NCBI GenBank assembly: GCA_002150815.3
Contig: NDFF03000001.1
Span: 558,001 to 622,000, forward strand
DNA length: 64,000 bases
Source of the DNA: Grammothele lineata
Lineage: Eukaryota; Basidiomycota; Agaricomycetes; Polyporales; Polyporaceae
Reading direction: 5' to 3'
Below the pieces are notes generated by a model that saw only the letters and a list, made by a program, of their open reading frames with translations, had not been told where the DNA came from and searched no databases. The number at the start of each line of letters is the position of its first letter. The stretch's first letter is position 1. The position numbers were made by a program, and so were the translations under genes. Shown in pieces: positions 47,487 to 61,181 of this stretch.

Positions 47487-49525
47487 ATGCACCTCACCTT
47501 CAGCCCCGCCCTAGGACAGACGACCGTGTTCAAGGTCACCCCAGGCTCATCCTTCGATGCTGGCCAAGCGCCGACTATCGCGTTCAGAGCCTCCTTTGAC
47601 AGTCGCGAGGAATACCTTCAGGCGCAAGCGGACGGCGTCAAAGTCGAGCTGTGGACGGACCTTCCAGCCCAGGGGCGGGCTCCCGGAGAGTGGGGTGCAC
47701 TCCAGTTCGGAGAAAGATTTGGAAAGGGACTGGAGGGAGGACTAGGGTCTGCGGAGGCGTTCGAGCTCGGGATGGAGGAGGATGCCAATGAAGGCGAAAA
47801 CACCGACGACGCGTCTGTCTACCTTCGGCTCTCCGCGCCTTTCCAGTATCACCTCGGCTCCAGGTTCGCCTTCACGTATCGTCTGGTGTACCCCTCTGGC
47901 GAGATCAAGTGGCTTGGAGAGTACGGCGGCAACGGCGTGGTCGCCGTGGAACAAGGCTGGCCCGGGATTAGGCTCGCAGAGGGATGGGATATCCAGCACC
48001 AAGGGATCGCACGCATGCATGCTCTGCAGGGCCGCACCCTGGCGCGTTTGGAGAACCCGGGAGATTGGGTTGCCTGGGTGTGGAAATCTTCTAGGTGCGC
48101 TCAACCTACGGAGGAACGGGGGAGAGTGCTGATAGCTTTTATAGCCTGCCAACCCGCGTCGCGCTATTGGGGGACTGTGTTGGGGACGCCTTGGTCCTGC
48201 TGCCCAAGCCGTCAGCACGCGGTGTAGCCGTTCTAAAACCTGTCGTGTTCGCCGCGCGTGATTCCGCGTCTGTGCGCGTAGCGGCCGATGGGACCGTCAC
48301 CCTGCTGTCCGCTGGGCAGGTGTCCCTCAACACCCTCGGACAGTCGCCTACGATTCTTCGGGACGTCGCGGCGCCCTGCCGTGGAGCTGTCCTGGCCTGC
48401 AACGAAAAGTCGGTCATAGTCGCAAGCCGTCTCCCCGACACGCCGCTCCCCTTCCACGTCGTCGTCTTGCCAGTCGGTCCTGAAGCGCCAGTTGTGCCCA
48501 TCCGGGGTTTGCAGTCGCTGCTCGCGAAAAGCGACGGGTTGGCGTTGTATTCGCCGCACTCGCGCAAGGCTTTGGTCGCCGGCGCACCGCTATCTGAAGA
48601 TAGTGGATTGTTGCGCTCTGGGTATAGTGGCGGGGAGGTTATTGTGTCGCCCGTCCAAGCCGTCCGGGACGATGATGGCAGAGTCTACCAGTTGGCCTCG
48701 TTGGGCGCATGCAGGAACGTCCGTGCGACACTCGAGGCCGCCTCCACACATCTTCTACCTACCCCTCCTCCTTCACCCCCTGCTTGTCCATCTCCCACTG
48801 CGGGAACCGTCGTGCCGAACCCGACCGGCCCTCAAACGACTCCCGCTGCACCGAGTGCTCAGGGAGAACGACGTCGCCCCTCGCGTCGACGGCAATCCTT
48901 GGCCCTTGTCCGCAACCTCCCCACCCGTGTCGTCCGCGCATATATTCATACGCTGCTGAACGTCGTGTTCTGGTTTTGGAGTGTATTTTTAAAGGCGGTG
49001 ACGGCGCGTCTCATCGGGGAGGGTATCCCGCGGAGGATTTCGGCACTCTTGGGCTTCGCGCTTGTTCAGACGGCTTCTAGGTCGCGGGGCGTGAGTCCAC
49101 GTAGGACGGGCACTGTCGAGGACACAAGGCGGTCTGAATCTCGGAGCCTCAGTGCAGAACAGACGAAGGGTGAGTGGGTCGACCCGCTGCGTATATCGGG
49201 AAGCACTAATCGTAATGCAGTCGACGCGGCAGCAACACTCGATTTTGAGGTCTCCTCGCCCCAGCCTCAGTATCCGGCACAGTCGTCGGCGATCTTGTCA
49301 ACGCCGCCGCCTACCCACCTCGTGATTACCGCGACTCTTCTTCCTGCGGCAACGCTCCCTGCGACCATGCTGTGGAAAGGTGGCGCGGTGAAGTCACCGC
49401 GGGCCACACTCAATGGGAACTCGCTTCCGGCTCCCTCCGTCGTCTCTTTGGGAGACGACATTCATCTCATTTCCATCCTCGATGCGACGCCCGAGGGTCA
49501 GTTGGAGGTAACTTTGGACCTCTGA
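47487..49525 (+). CDS. Unknown protein with beta-rich N-terminal region and one hydrophobic segment
   Basis: I do not recognise this gene. It has one intron (48095-48144) and about 660 residues, starting MHLTFSPALGQTTVFKVTPG at 47487. Residues about 25-190 read as a beta-sandwich-like region (FRASFDSREEYLQAQADGVK, VYLRLSAPFQYHLGSRFAFT, YRLVYPSGEIKWLGEYGGNG), somewhat like a carbohydrate-binding module. The middle is made of alternating strands (GDCVGDALVLLPKPSARGVA, LNTLGQSPTILRDVAAP). A Pro/Ser linker precedes a hydrophobic stretch (YIHTLLNVVFWFWSVFLKAV) that could span or attach to a membrane. A final beta-rich segment ends EGQLEVTLDL-stop at 49525. No catalytic motif is evident. Confidence 0.75.
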
Positions 49526-49957
49526 ACGATCCGTTGCACCTTATGACAACCCCTCACCATTTCTCGTCTTGGCTATGTCTATCTCGTCGGCAGCGCCGAA
49601 ACTCCGGATTTCATCTCAGTCTATAGGTAGTTACCGTTCTCGGAAAGATCGTTTGTATCACCGGAAATCACTGTAGTCCTACGCCCTCTTACGCCCATGG
49701 CCCTGATGTACTTCACGTCCTGTTTCCCTATGTCTCACCACTAGAATTCACGTGAACTCCTTCATAGATTGGACCGTAAACGAAAGGAGCTCGATAATGA
49801 CCGTTTATTATGTGAAAGGTAATGCTACAAGTAGGTGCCACTCCATCTTACACGTCGCGCTTGTCCGTAAATAATGCTACATTTTTCTGCTCTTGACGAC
49901 GCTATACCGGGCGACTTGGCTTTAAGGCCCGGGGAACGTCGATGACGCATAGGGCGG
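49526..49957. other. Intergenic between convergent genes
   Basis: This 3' space lies between the preceding rightward gene and the leftward RING gene. It is AT-richer and probably holds both polyadenylation regions. I see no gene in it. Confidence 0.5.
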
Positions 49958-51345
49958 TTAGAGATTGTTCTGCAGCCTAACGAGGTCCCGCTTTCGTTCG
50001 GGCCACGCACTGGGAGAGGTATCAGTCGTGTCAGGGATTATGAGTGAGTAAATGCACTGACGACACGTCGTTGGACCAACGCTCATGTTCAGGGCCCGTA
50101 CCCGGCTGCCATTCCTCATCTCCGAACTCGGAAAGAGCGGCGACATGGGCTTCGACGATGTCTCTTAGAGAGTAGTTGGGTATCGCCAGCGTACCGGTTT
50201 GAAGGGGAGTGATGCATTTGGGGCATGTCGGTGATAAGTCTGCCGTTTCCAACTGAGTGGACGGCTGCTGTGACGAACAGAAATTAGTGTATTATTCAAC
50301 GGAGAGAGTTGAGGAAAGGATAACACACAGGTCGTGTGAGCCAGTCCAGGAGACAGCAGCCGCAAAATGAATGTCCGCATGGGACACAGGCTTGTGGCTC
50401 AGCCCTGTGAAAGCATTCAGTGGAGATACTCGACCATGGGAGTTAAGCACTTGCACGATGTTGTGGCAACTGGAAGGTTGGTCAGCAAACGTTCAGCGAC
50501 TCTTCCAGGGAGCAACGCACATGTCACAGATGATACCCCCTTGTGTCTTGGAGAGGACTTTCCGCGCGAATGAGTCCTTATGCTGTGGAGATAGTTGTCG
50601 AGACGTCGTGTCGGAAGTTGTGTGGTGATGCTTATGGGCGACTGAAGCATTCTTCCTAGAAGAGGAGGAAGAGGAATACCGGTTGCTCGTTGCTGAACAT
50701 AATGATCAACGATAAGTATGAGAATCGAGTAGCTGCGGTACTGGGCGGAGACGTACTACTACTGCTACGTCGAGGTATTGAACCGGCCGCTGCTTCTATC
50801 GCGGGAGCGGGATTCATGAAAACAAGGCTCGCATTGCGAGCAGGCGCTGTAGTTATGCCGCATTTAGTCGTGACCTGATGATTTGTGCAACAGGCAAGGC
50901 ACTCACGTTCGTGGATAGCAACGCCGTAGCGCCGCTCTACCTCGTCCAGTTCCGCTATAGAAGCTGCGTCGAGCTCGAGGATCGAGTACTGTGTTGAAGA
51001 TCTAGAGGGACGTTGGGGGGAGTGATTTGTTCCGCTGGATGTCGCTATAGGGTGGTCCACTGCCTCAAGGTCGGGCGACGTGTTCCCAGAAGCGAAAGCG
51101 GTGGCACCGAGAGAATCCCGCCTCAAAGGCGGGATTGATCCTCGTGGAGGTTGGCGTAGCTCTGGTATTTCATCCATGTCAATTCCGGCAAAAGGATCCG
51201 ACTCATTATACACGTCGAATTCATCGAAGTCGTCGGTGGAAGAAGGATATAGGGGTCGTGGGCCACACAATTCGAGAGGGATAGCAGCAAAATCGACGAT
51301 GTCCTCTAGCGAGGAGTACTCATCCTGCGACCATTCGCGAGGCAT
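49958..51345 (-). CDS. RING-finger protein (probable E3 ubiquitin ligase)
   Basis: The ATG at 51345 starts MPREWSQDEYSSLEDIVDFA, followed by an acidic, disordered region (DDFDEFDVYNESDPFAGIDM) and AELDEVERRYGVAIHERE. A serine-rich exon and a histidine stretch lead to HKDSFARKVLSKTQGGIICD, then a first CxxC (CDMC or CDIC, depending on splicing). A later exon has ACVPCGHSFCGCCLLDWL, then TCPKCITPLQTGTLAIPNYS and LRDIVEAHVAAL. Together these supply the eight metal ligands of a RING/U-box-like finger, C-terminal in the protein. The end is AWPERKRDLVRLQNNL-stop (49958). The splice between the first CxxC and the CGHSFC exon could not be settled. E3 activity is inferred; the substrate is unknown. 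Confidence 0.72.
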
Positions 51346-51407
51346 GATGTTAGACGATGGTGTGGGGAGTGTTGAAACTAGTGTTGCACTACGGTCGTGG
51401 TCAGATC

Positions 51408-51843
51408 ATGGTGGCAGTTATTAACCACCCTGTTTTACCTGAATTTCCGAAGATTCGAACACCGGATGAACATTCACACTGTCACATGACTTTCTCCCGC
51501 TTATCACCCGAAAGGCGTCCAACGAACGTCCTGCTACGTCTCGTCGACCAGCTTAGTATCAGTGACTATGGACTACGTACATCCGCGGAATCAACGTCGA
51601 GAAAGGCGCTAGAAGGCACTCAGGGTCTTCTAAGCCTCTGTGTCCTCGTCGAAGATGTGCTAGGGAGGGCCCTCCCCGACGCTCCAGGTAAGTATGGCGT
51701 TACGCTGATTTTGGTCAATCGGTTGCTAACCACGAATCCCAGTTCGGAGGATTCTCATGTACGATCGAGTGCCGATGATCCATGCCAGTGTGAAGGAAGT
51801 GACTCATCCACGTCATAGTGCCCTGCCCAAGAGCGGGCGCTAA
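51408..51843 (+). CDS. Small hypothetical protein
   Basis: I do not recognise this gene. An open frame with MVAVINHPVLPEFPKIRTPD, FSRLSPERRPTNVLLRLVDQ and LLSLCVLVEDVLGRALPDAP is followed by a consensus donor (GTAAGT) at about 51688 and an acceptor (CCCAG) at about 51742. Splicing keeps the frame and gives VRRILMYDRVPMIHASVKEV, with a stop at 51841-51843, for about 127 residues. The start lies only about 60 bp from that of the divergent RING gene. It could be a real small gene or leader sequence. I give it low confidence. Confidence 0.35.
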
Positions 51844-51983
51844 GCGAATGGCTTTGTGGCGGCACCATCGTCTTGACATTTTCGGCGACTGGTAACCATA
51901 TCGAGAGAACACTCCAGCTGTCCTCGATTTGGAGCCAAAACCTCGAGAAGCCGCGGCGGGGTGTGAACATGGCCGCTAGAACA

Positions 51984-51992
51984 TATATAAAG
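51984..51992 (+). promoter_or_regulatory. TATA box of the secreted repeat protein gene
   Basis: TATATAAAG at 51984-51992, 116 bp upstream of the ATG at 52108, followed by a pyrimidine-rich leader (52021-52080). This is the clearest core promoter in the window and suggests strong or regulated expression, unlike the TATA-less housekeeping neighbours. Confidence 0.7.
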
Positions 51993-52107
51993 CCCTCTAG
52001 AACGCCGCTGTTCTTCATCCTACCCCCTCACTCTTTTTCTTTTCTAGCCTAGTTTCGTCTAATCTATCCTCAAGCCTCCTCGTCCACCGCCAGCGACACC
52101 GAACAAG

Positions 52108-53498
52108 ATGCGCAGCCCCGTGATTGCCTTCTCCCTCATCGCTGCCGCCGCGGTCAGCCCCTCGCTTGTCTCTGGTGCTCCCACCTCTCCCCAGCTCGAC
52201 AACGCCATCACCCAGACCGAGGCCGTTGCCAACACTCAGCACCAGATTCGCGCCTTGCCAGCCCGCGCCTTGCCGGGCCCCCTTGACAAGGTCGCCGCGG
52301 CCGTCACCGGTGTCCCCGGCAAAGCGTCGCCCCCGAAGGCCAACGATGTCGAAGACCAGGCGGAGGACGCAGCTGAGCCTTCTAAGCGCACGGCGGCGAT
52401 GAGGCAGGCAGCCTCCGGGACCCAGTCCACCGGCCCCAAGCTCGACGCAGCTGCTCCGCCTGCGATGCCCCACAGGCGTGCCGACGATGGCGACTCCGCT
52501 GGTGGTAGCTCGTACACCGGTGACTCTGGTAACACCTCCGGTGGTAGCGTCCAGAACTACGGCAACGACGGCAACATCAAGAACTCTCCTGGTACGTTTG
52601 TATACCGCTATGTTTTCTACTTTAGAGCTCATCTCTTATTACAGGTCCTTCGGGAGGTTCTGGTGGCAATGGTGGCAAGTCGTACACCGGTTTCTCGTAC
52701 GGCGGTGACGGCAGGGGTAATGGGCCCGGTGGTAACGCATACACCGGTGTTGCCGGCCAGTCTAACGGTGGTAGCGTCTGGAACGAAGCCGAGGGCGACG
52801 ACTGGCACGGGGACCACCACCGCGGCCACGATGGCAAGCACGGCCAGGACGACACCATCCTCAACGACGGGCCCAAGAAGGACGGCCCTGGTTCCAGTAG
52901 GTCCCTCATCGTCATTTTCCAATCTTCCGTACTCATCCGGATATGACAGACATTGCTGGTGACGGTGGGAGCTCGGAGAGCGGTAGCGCCTTCGGTGGTA
53001 ACGCCGACCGCCCCATGCACACGACCCCGCCGACTAGGCGGTCGGAGATGTGGGCGCGTGCGGACGACGCGAGCAGTGCTGGCGGTAATGCATTCTCCGG
53101 TGCGACCAGCAACGTTAACGGCGGTTACGTTGTGAACGACGCGGACGACGGCCCCCTCAAGAACGGGGACTACAGTGAGTGACTGTTCGTGTCCTGTAAG
53201 ATATACGGCTAATATATCGCAGCCAACATGGCCGGCAAGGGTGGTAAGACGATCTCCGGTGACGCCGTCGGCGGTAAGGGTGACGGCCTCGGCCCCGGTG
53301 GTAACGCATACACTGGTGGATCGGGCAACGCCACTGGCGGTGCCATCTACAACGAGGGCGGCCGGATCGAGAACGGGCAGTTCTCTAGTAAGTTAAGGAA
53401 CGCTTCAATACGCTTGAGGTCGCTGAGATAGTATCACAGACAAGGCTGGCCACGGTGGCTTCTCTTCCACGGGCGACGCGCACGGCGGGAGCGCCTAA
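52108..53498 (+). CDS. Secreted glycine-rich repeat protein
   Basis: The ATG at 52108 starts MRSPVIAFSLIAAAAVSPSL with a VSGA cleavage site: a standard signal peptide. A pro-region follows with dibasic sites (EPSKR and MPHRR) of the Kex2 type. The remainder is glycine-rich and consists of modules of the form NxAGxGGxxxSGxAxGG...GPGGNAYTGxxGNxxGGxxxN, repeated about four times with some diverged copies. The clearest are NIAGDGG (exon 3), NMAGKGGKTISGDAVGG (exon 4) and NKAGHGGFSSTGDAHGG (exon 5). All four introns (starting near 52591, 52895, 53173 and 53386) are phase 1 and fall at module borders, so one exon equals one module. It ends at 53498. A structural, surface or adhesive role is likely; the function is unknown. 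Confidence 0.85.
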
Positions 53499-53770
53499 GG
53501 GCTAGCGGATGTCGCATGATATTTGAGGCGTCGTACGATTGGTATCTATTGGGGTGGTTGACAGTCTATATACCCACATTCTCTTATACACACATTGAAC
53601 GCAAGCGGAATGATTGCCTGTCGACGGCAATATCCCAACCACATTTATGTGGACTCGACATTTGTCGCAAGCCTTGAAGCGTTCCTCCAAGCGTTCAAAG
53701 CGCTCAAAGAGTATCGGCAAGTGGCTAGTACACATAGTACACTATGGTCCAGCCTTCTTTCTTCAGGGGA

Positions 53771-56795
<3,025 letters not shown>

Positions 56796-57029
56796 TATTT
56801 GCGAGTCTATGAAAAGTTCTAGCTGCAGAGAAAGAACAAGCGATGGCCGGCGCGGAGAGGTGAAAAGCAGAGAATGATTCTAAATTCCTAACCGGGGATC
56901 CCTCAGTCCTGACCGAACGCGTCATAGGACAGATCACGTGGTAAGACACACCTGCCGTTTCCGTCTCTGTGGCGGCAGCCAACCTGCACATCCTCGACTA
57001 CGACCACTAGTCTCTATTCACCCAGAATC
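56796..57029. promoter_or_regulatory. Divergent promoter, ECD / VMA7
   Basis: A 234-bp shared upstream region between two divergent genes. It contains the CACGTG palindrome described separately. Confidence 0.55.
56935..56940. promoter_or_regulatory. CACGTG E-box
   Basis: The palindrome CACGTG in the context GATCACGTGGTAAG is a binding site for basic helix-loop-helix factors. It lies 90 bp from the VMA7 start. Animal V-ATPase genes carry similar sites for lysosomal control, but use of this site here is inference. Confidence 0.4.
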
Positions 57030-57608
57030 ATGGCACATGCTGGTACCCAGGAGCGCACTTACCTGGCGGTCATCGGAGATGAGGTATGGGCATGTTTTCT
57101 CGTTTTCTTTATCTCCGCTGAATCCCTCAGGACTCCGTCACTGGGCTTCTGTTAGCCGGCATAGGCAACGTTGGTCGAGACCAGAAGAACTTCCTCATCG
57201 TTGACTCGAGTAAGTGGTGTTAAGACTAAGAGGACACGGAGGCGTCTTATCATCTGTCTGGACGTCAGAGACCCAAATACCGGTCATTGAGGCCGCGTTT
57301 GAGGACTTTACTTCGCGGAAGGATATCGCCATCCTTCTCATCAACCAGCATGTACGTCTTCCCGTCAGCCAGGTGCTTTCTCCCATTCAACCTATTGTGG
57401 TGTTGTTGCTAGGTCGCCGAGAAGATCCGCCCAATGGTTGATAAGTATCAAGCCGCCTTCCCCGCCTTGCTAGAAATCCCCTCGAAGGATCATCCATACG
57501 GTTCGTGTTGCCGTTGTCACCGTTCGTATATGGTCACTAATCATCGTGCTTTTAGACCCCAGCAAAGATTCGGTGCTCAAGCGCGTCCAGAAGCTGTTTG
57601 GGGAATGA
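57030..57608 (+). CDS. VMA7: V-type proton ATPase subunit F
   Basis: The ATG at 57030 starts [18 protein letters not shown], spliced to [20 protein letters not shown], then FLIVDS joined to [57 protein letters not shown] and [21 protein letters not shown] at 57608. This is complete subunit F (about 120 residues) in the usual Rossmann-like form. It sits in the central stalk of the V1 sector of the vacuolar proton pump and couples ATP hydrolysis to rotation. Four introns with consensus borders break the gene. Confidence 0.96.
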
Positions 57609-57799
57609 ACGAATGACTACTTAAGTCTTCCAATTCGTCAGGTTAGGACACTTCGCATATGTATACTAATTAGCGTTCCGTACATGTACAACGATGATAT
57701 TCCCCTATGCATAGTGCATGATGCAATGGGATTGGGTCAATATGGCGGTCGACGATACGAAGAACTCCGGACTATTAGAGGCTACTGTCGCCGTCACGG

Positions 57800-59202
57800 C
57801 TACCGGTGCCATCGTACAATCGGCTCCGTTTCCCGGACGCCATCCTTTCGCTCAATGAATATCCGACGAGGATTCCTGGTATTGGAATCTGTGTCCACGT
57901 TAGGCAACTTCCCATAATTGCCTGAGTTACGGTACTCACTAGGCATGTCGACCAGGAGGTAGCGGAACTCGTAGTATCCTTGGTCGTTCTGTACAACATC
58001 CAGTTTACTCTACGGCAACCAAATCTTCGGAAGAGACATACCATGACTAGATCAGCATGCACTTCACCTTCCGTGAATGCCGGGCTATTTGCAGGATCCG
58101 AGGTCCCAGACTTTGACGAACCCTTGATCCCAGAGAAGAGCCCAGTGACCGAGGAGAACCATCCATCTTGTTCTTTTGGCGCCTTTTGTTCAGGCACTGG
58201 AGTGGCTAGGGGCGTAGTCCGTGCATCCTCCTCGCCGGTCAAGAATCGGAACAAGCCTCTACCGGCATCCACTGCTCGCTGTGCGTGTTTCTCCGCTTCA
58301 ACCTTTACCTCTTCGAACGACATTTCTTGTAATGACTCTGTTGCGCTTTGAACCTTGTGCGTAAGACGAGACGCCCAGCTTTCGTCCTCGGCAGTCAAAG
58401 TCGAGGGAGATACACCAGGGGCGCTACCCTGAACGTAAAAGTTCAGGAGCATGTGTTCCCGCCCTGTGGAGTCCACAAAGATCTGCGAAGACACATAATG
58501 ATTTCGGTGCCTTGGACGTGATACCGTGGGAGGATGATTGTGGAAAACGATCGGGTCTTGGAGATATTGCCGTAGCTGCTCGTCAAAAAGCCAAAAGTAA
58601 GATCCGTAAGTCCATCAGCGCAAGAAGGGCTAGTTCAGCAAACCACGCGCCTGAGGTGATGCTTTGATGAGCTTGCACGCCCTGTTGTACAGTACAGTGG
58701 GGGAGTTCGAAGAGAAGAGCTCGGAGGTGAGTGCATAAATGAGCACGACTGAGAGGCCCGCGCCAGCTAAGATGACGGCGAGGTTCGACGTGCGCGCGGT
58801 CGTCCTCACGACTGCATCGTCCGCTTCAGCACGGAAGAATCCCTACGTGATTATGAAAGGCCACGCACCTTTGCCCGCAACGCTTAACTCGGACCATTTC
58901 TTCTCTGGCTTCACCTCGTCAGGCCGGGGAGGGGTAATCCCTAGCGTGAATGGCCCTGCCGAGTCCTCACGCCGCGCCGCACGCTGCCTTTGGTCCAACG
59001 CACTCGATAGGAGGGATGCCGCCGTGGGACGTCCACTAGTTCCCGCCGTGGTGCTGGTATTTGCGTTGACGTTGGCATGGGTCGCGTATGTCTGCGCTTG
59101 TGCACCAAGTACAACGACGCGGATCCGGGTCGGGCTTGCAGGCGCGGCGGACCTGCGCAGGCGGCGTACGCTGTGTATAATCGTTCGGGGCCGCAAGTTC
59201 AT
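57800..59202 (-). CDS. TIM21: Mitochondrial import subunit Tim21
   Basis: The ATG at 59202 gives MNLRPRTIIHSVRRLRRSAA, an arginine-rich mitochondrial presequence. A Ser/Thr-rich stretch follows, then PEKKWSELSVAGK spliced to a membrane span (NLAVILAGAGLSVVLIYALT) with SELFSSNSPTVLYNRACKLI after it. This is the Tim21 order: matrix arm, one inner-membrane helix, intermembrane-space domain. Then come VFHNHPPTVSRPRHRNHYVS, DSTGREHMLLNFYVQGSAPG, EGEVHADLVM, a YYEFRYLLVDMP block and RIFIERKDGVRETEPIVRWH-R-stop (57800). Between them lies a longer insert (KVQSATESLQEMSFEEVKVE to GLFSGIKGSSKSG) than in yeast. Tim21 links TOM, TIM23 and respiratory complexes. Confidence 0.88.
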
Positions 59203-59485
59203 CGTGGGCGCATGCGAGATAAGTATAGGAAGAGCTGAGGTGTCGGGACAGAGGGAAGATGCGCGCGTATTCGGAACGAGTTTCCCCTTCGACGCGGGGA
59301 AGAGCCACGTGCACCAACGCGCCTCACTTGCGCGCCGGCCGCGACGCGTCAAGTTGAGTCGTTCCGCTCGGCTTCTCCGGGTGGACCGGGCCCACACTAT
59401 GGGACATAGTTTCATGCTCAAACAACCCGCAGAAAACAGGATTGGACGATTACGCTAAGTAACAGGTCTCATCTACTCTATTCCC

Positions 59486-60560
59486 TTAGACATATTCCTT
59501 GAGATATTCGATCACAGACTCCTTGAGCTGTCACCACACATTAGCGTACAATATGCGGATGTGTTACAGGTGAGAACATACCGGAGGACTGAGTCCCTTG
59601 CCTTCAAAGTATGCGAGGACGAATTCACGTGCTAGCCAGTCGTTCGAAACCTCGCCGAGGTCGCGCACAACGAGGGTGCGGGGTTCCTTCGGGTTAGTTG
59701 AAGGGGCGGTGACCAGGATATCCAGCGGTGAGTGTTTCGCTAGCGGGGTGTTCGGGAACATCGTTTTGAGCTGCCGGAGGGCCGGTTGAATTGCGAGTTC
59801 GTCGGCCGGTGAGAGTTCCCCACGCTGCTTGCAGAGGATTTGACGGGCTTGAAGAGCACGCATAAAACCATCACGCAAATGTGAGTAAGATGTCGAGCGA
59901 GTAGGTACTGGTAGGAAATGAAAGCATCAGCCTGTGCTCCAAGATAGACGAGAAGATCAGCACTGACCGATGCGCAAGACGCAGGCAGTGTTCTTCACTA
60001 TATACTCAATCCCCTCTTCCGGTGAAGCATCTTTGGGTATCTGGGGGAATTCAAGCACATATACGGAACCGACGGAACCACGCTCACCATAAGCTGTGGG
60101 TTCGTCAAGTCTGCGTAAAAGCCCACTGAGTACACTTTGATGCCCAGGAAAGACACCGTCCTTACACCCACGCCAACGAGCGTAAAAGTGGGCAGCGGCG
60201 TCTTTGACTGTATTTTCATCGTCGTAGGAAACGCGATAGACGTTGCAGGGTCAACTGATTAGTTGTGAGCAATTACTAGTGTACATCACGGATATGACTG
60301 TGCCTTTACGGACCACGGGTCTCCACTTCCACCGGTGGGTTTGCATCCAGATGAATGGTAGATGAAAGAGTCAATCCCGCTGCTATGGCCAGGGCGGAAC
60401 CCCAGAATAGTGCCGTATTAGCATACGCGCGACGCCGATGCACGAGTGCCCTAGCGACGTTGCCAGACGAGGGGCCGGGGAAGGACGAAGAAGACGAAGT
60501 TGTGAAGGAGCGACAGCTACGAAGCACACTGTGCACAAGTCTTGGTTGGAACCAGTTCAT
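59486..60560 (-). CDS. AIM18: AIM18/AIM46-like chalcone-isomerase-fold protein, mitochondrial
   Basis: The ATG at 60560 gives MNWFQPRLVHSVLRSCRSFT, a mitochondrial presequence, followed by a hydrophobic span (TALFWGSALAIAAGLTLSST). After an intron come VDPATSIAFPTTMKIQSKTP and FTLVGVGVRTVSFLGIKVYS, then VGFYADL, the chalcone-isomerase-like fold. Later exons give LRDGFMRALQARQILCKQR, LRQLKTMFPNTPLAKHSPLD, TLVVRDLGEVSNDWLAREFV, LAYFEGKGLSPP and LKESVIEYLKEYV-stop (59486). Fungal Aim18 and Aim46 are inner-membrane-anchored proteins of this fold that lack isomerase chemistry. RDLGEVSNDWLA matches the family's C-terminal block. Confidence 0.88.
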
Positions 60561-61039
60561 GGCGTTCGGAAGTAAGGGTGAGCACCGCTGAGCCTTGGTG
60601 AGAGCGCGGTGGTGGCTGGAACGCTGCTGGAGCGAATCGAGACCGAGTCGCCGACGCGCCGACGCACTCTCCCATCCCTCCTTGATCTCGTACCATCACC
60701 ATCCATCGGGCGCTTATCGCTCCTCCCTTCCCCTTCCTCCCCCTCTATCCTCCCGTCGTCGTCATCAAACTGGGCGGCGTGGAGGCACTGGCGCGGTCGG
60801 ATCCCGGCTACTCTCGGTACGTGGTGCCTCCGCTCGTATACGCAGCTCTGGCCGGAGTCGGGTGGGATCATTCCGTTCTGGGGGCGGCCCTTCGGGTGGC
60901 TGCCTTCCACTTCCATTCGGGCGGCATTTCGGTGCTGCCCCCCCTCCCAGGGGCTCGTTGGAGTGCGGCGACCTCACGGAGCCAGGTGAGTCACCTTTTC
61001 TGGATCTCCACCGCTGGAGTGTGCGCCCAGCGTGGCCGG

Positions 61040-61094
61040 GTGCTGCCCCTCCCTTAGTAAAGGAGGTTTGCGAGAGAACTATTGAAGGCGGCAC
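61040..61094. repeat. Structured repeat, copy 1 (55 nt)
   Basis: It begins GTGCTGCCCCTCCC and ends AAGGCGGCAC. The ends pair over eight positions (GTGCTGCC with GGCGGCAC, one G-T wobble). Inside, CCTCC (61048-61052) pairs with GGAGG (61062-61066), and a purine-rich segment (GAGAGAACTATTGAAG) follows. It is about 78% identical to copy 2 at 61127-61181, with an 87-bp period. Confidence 0.75.
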
Positions 61095-61126
61095 CCAGGG
61101 GGTGGCATTGTAGCCCCCACGCAGTC

Positions 61127-61181
61127 GTACCGCCCCTCCCTTGGTAAAGGAGGTGAAAAAGAGAAATATCGAAGACGGTAC
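61127..61181. repeat. Structured repeat, copy 2 (55 nt)
   Basis: It begins GTACCGCCCCTCCC and ends AAGACGGTAC. Compared with copy 1, the third base pair of the terminal stem changed from G-C to A-T on both sides, and the fifth from T-G to C-G. The inner CCTCC...GGAGG hairpin and the GAGAA-TAT-GAAG segment are kept. An extra 8-bp stem (61110-61117 GTAGCCCC with 61184-61191 GGGGCTAC) encloses this copy. Confidence 0.75.

Noticed and set aside
47045..47539. Minus-strand 164-codon frame between TRAX and the next gene
   Set aside because: Overlaps the start of the plus-strand gene; its C-terminal third looks balanced, but there is no start context or domain.
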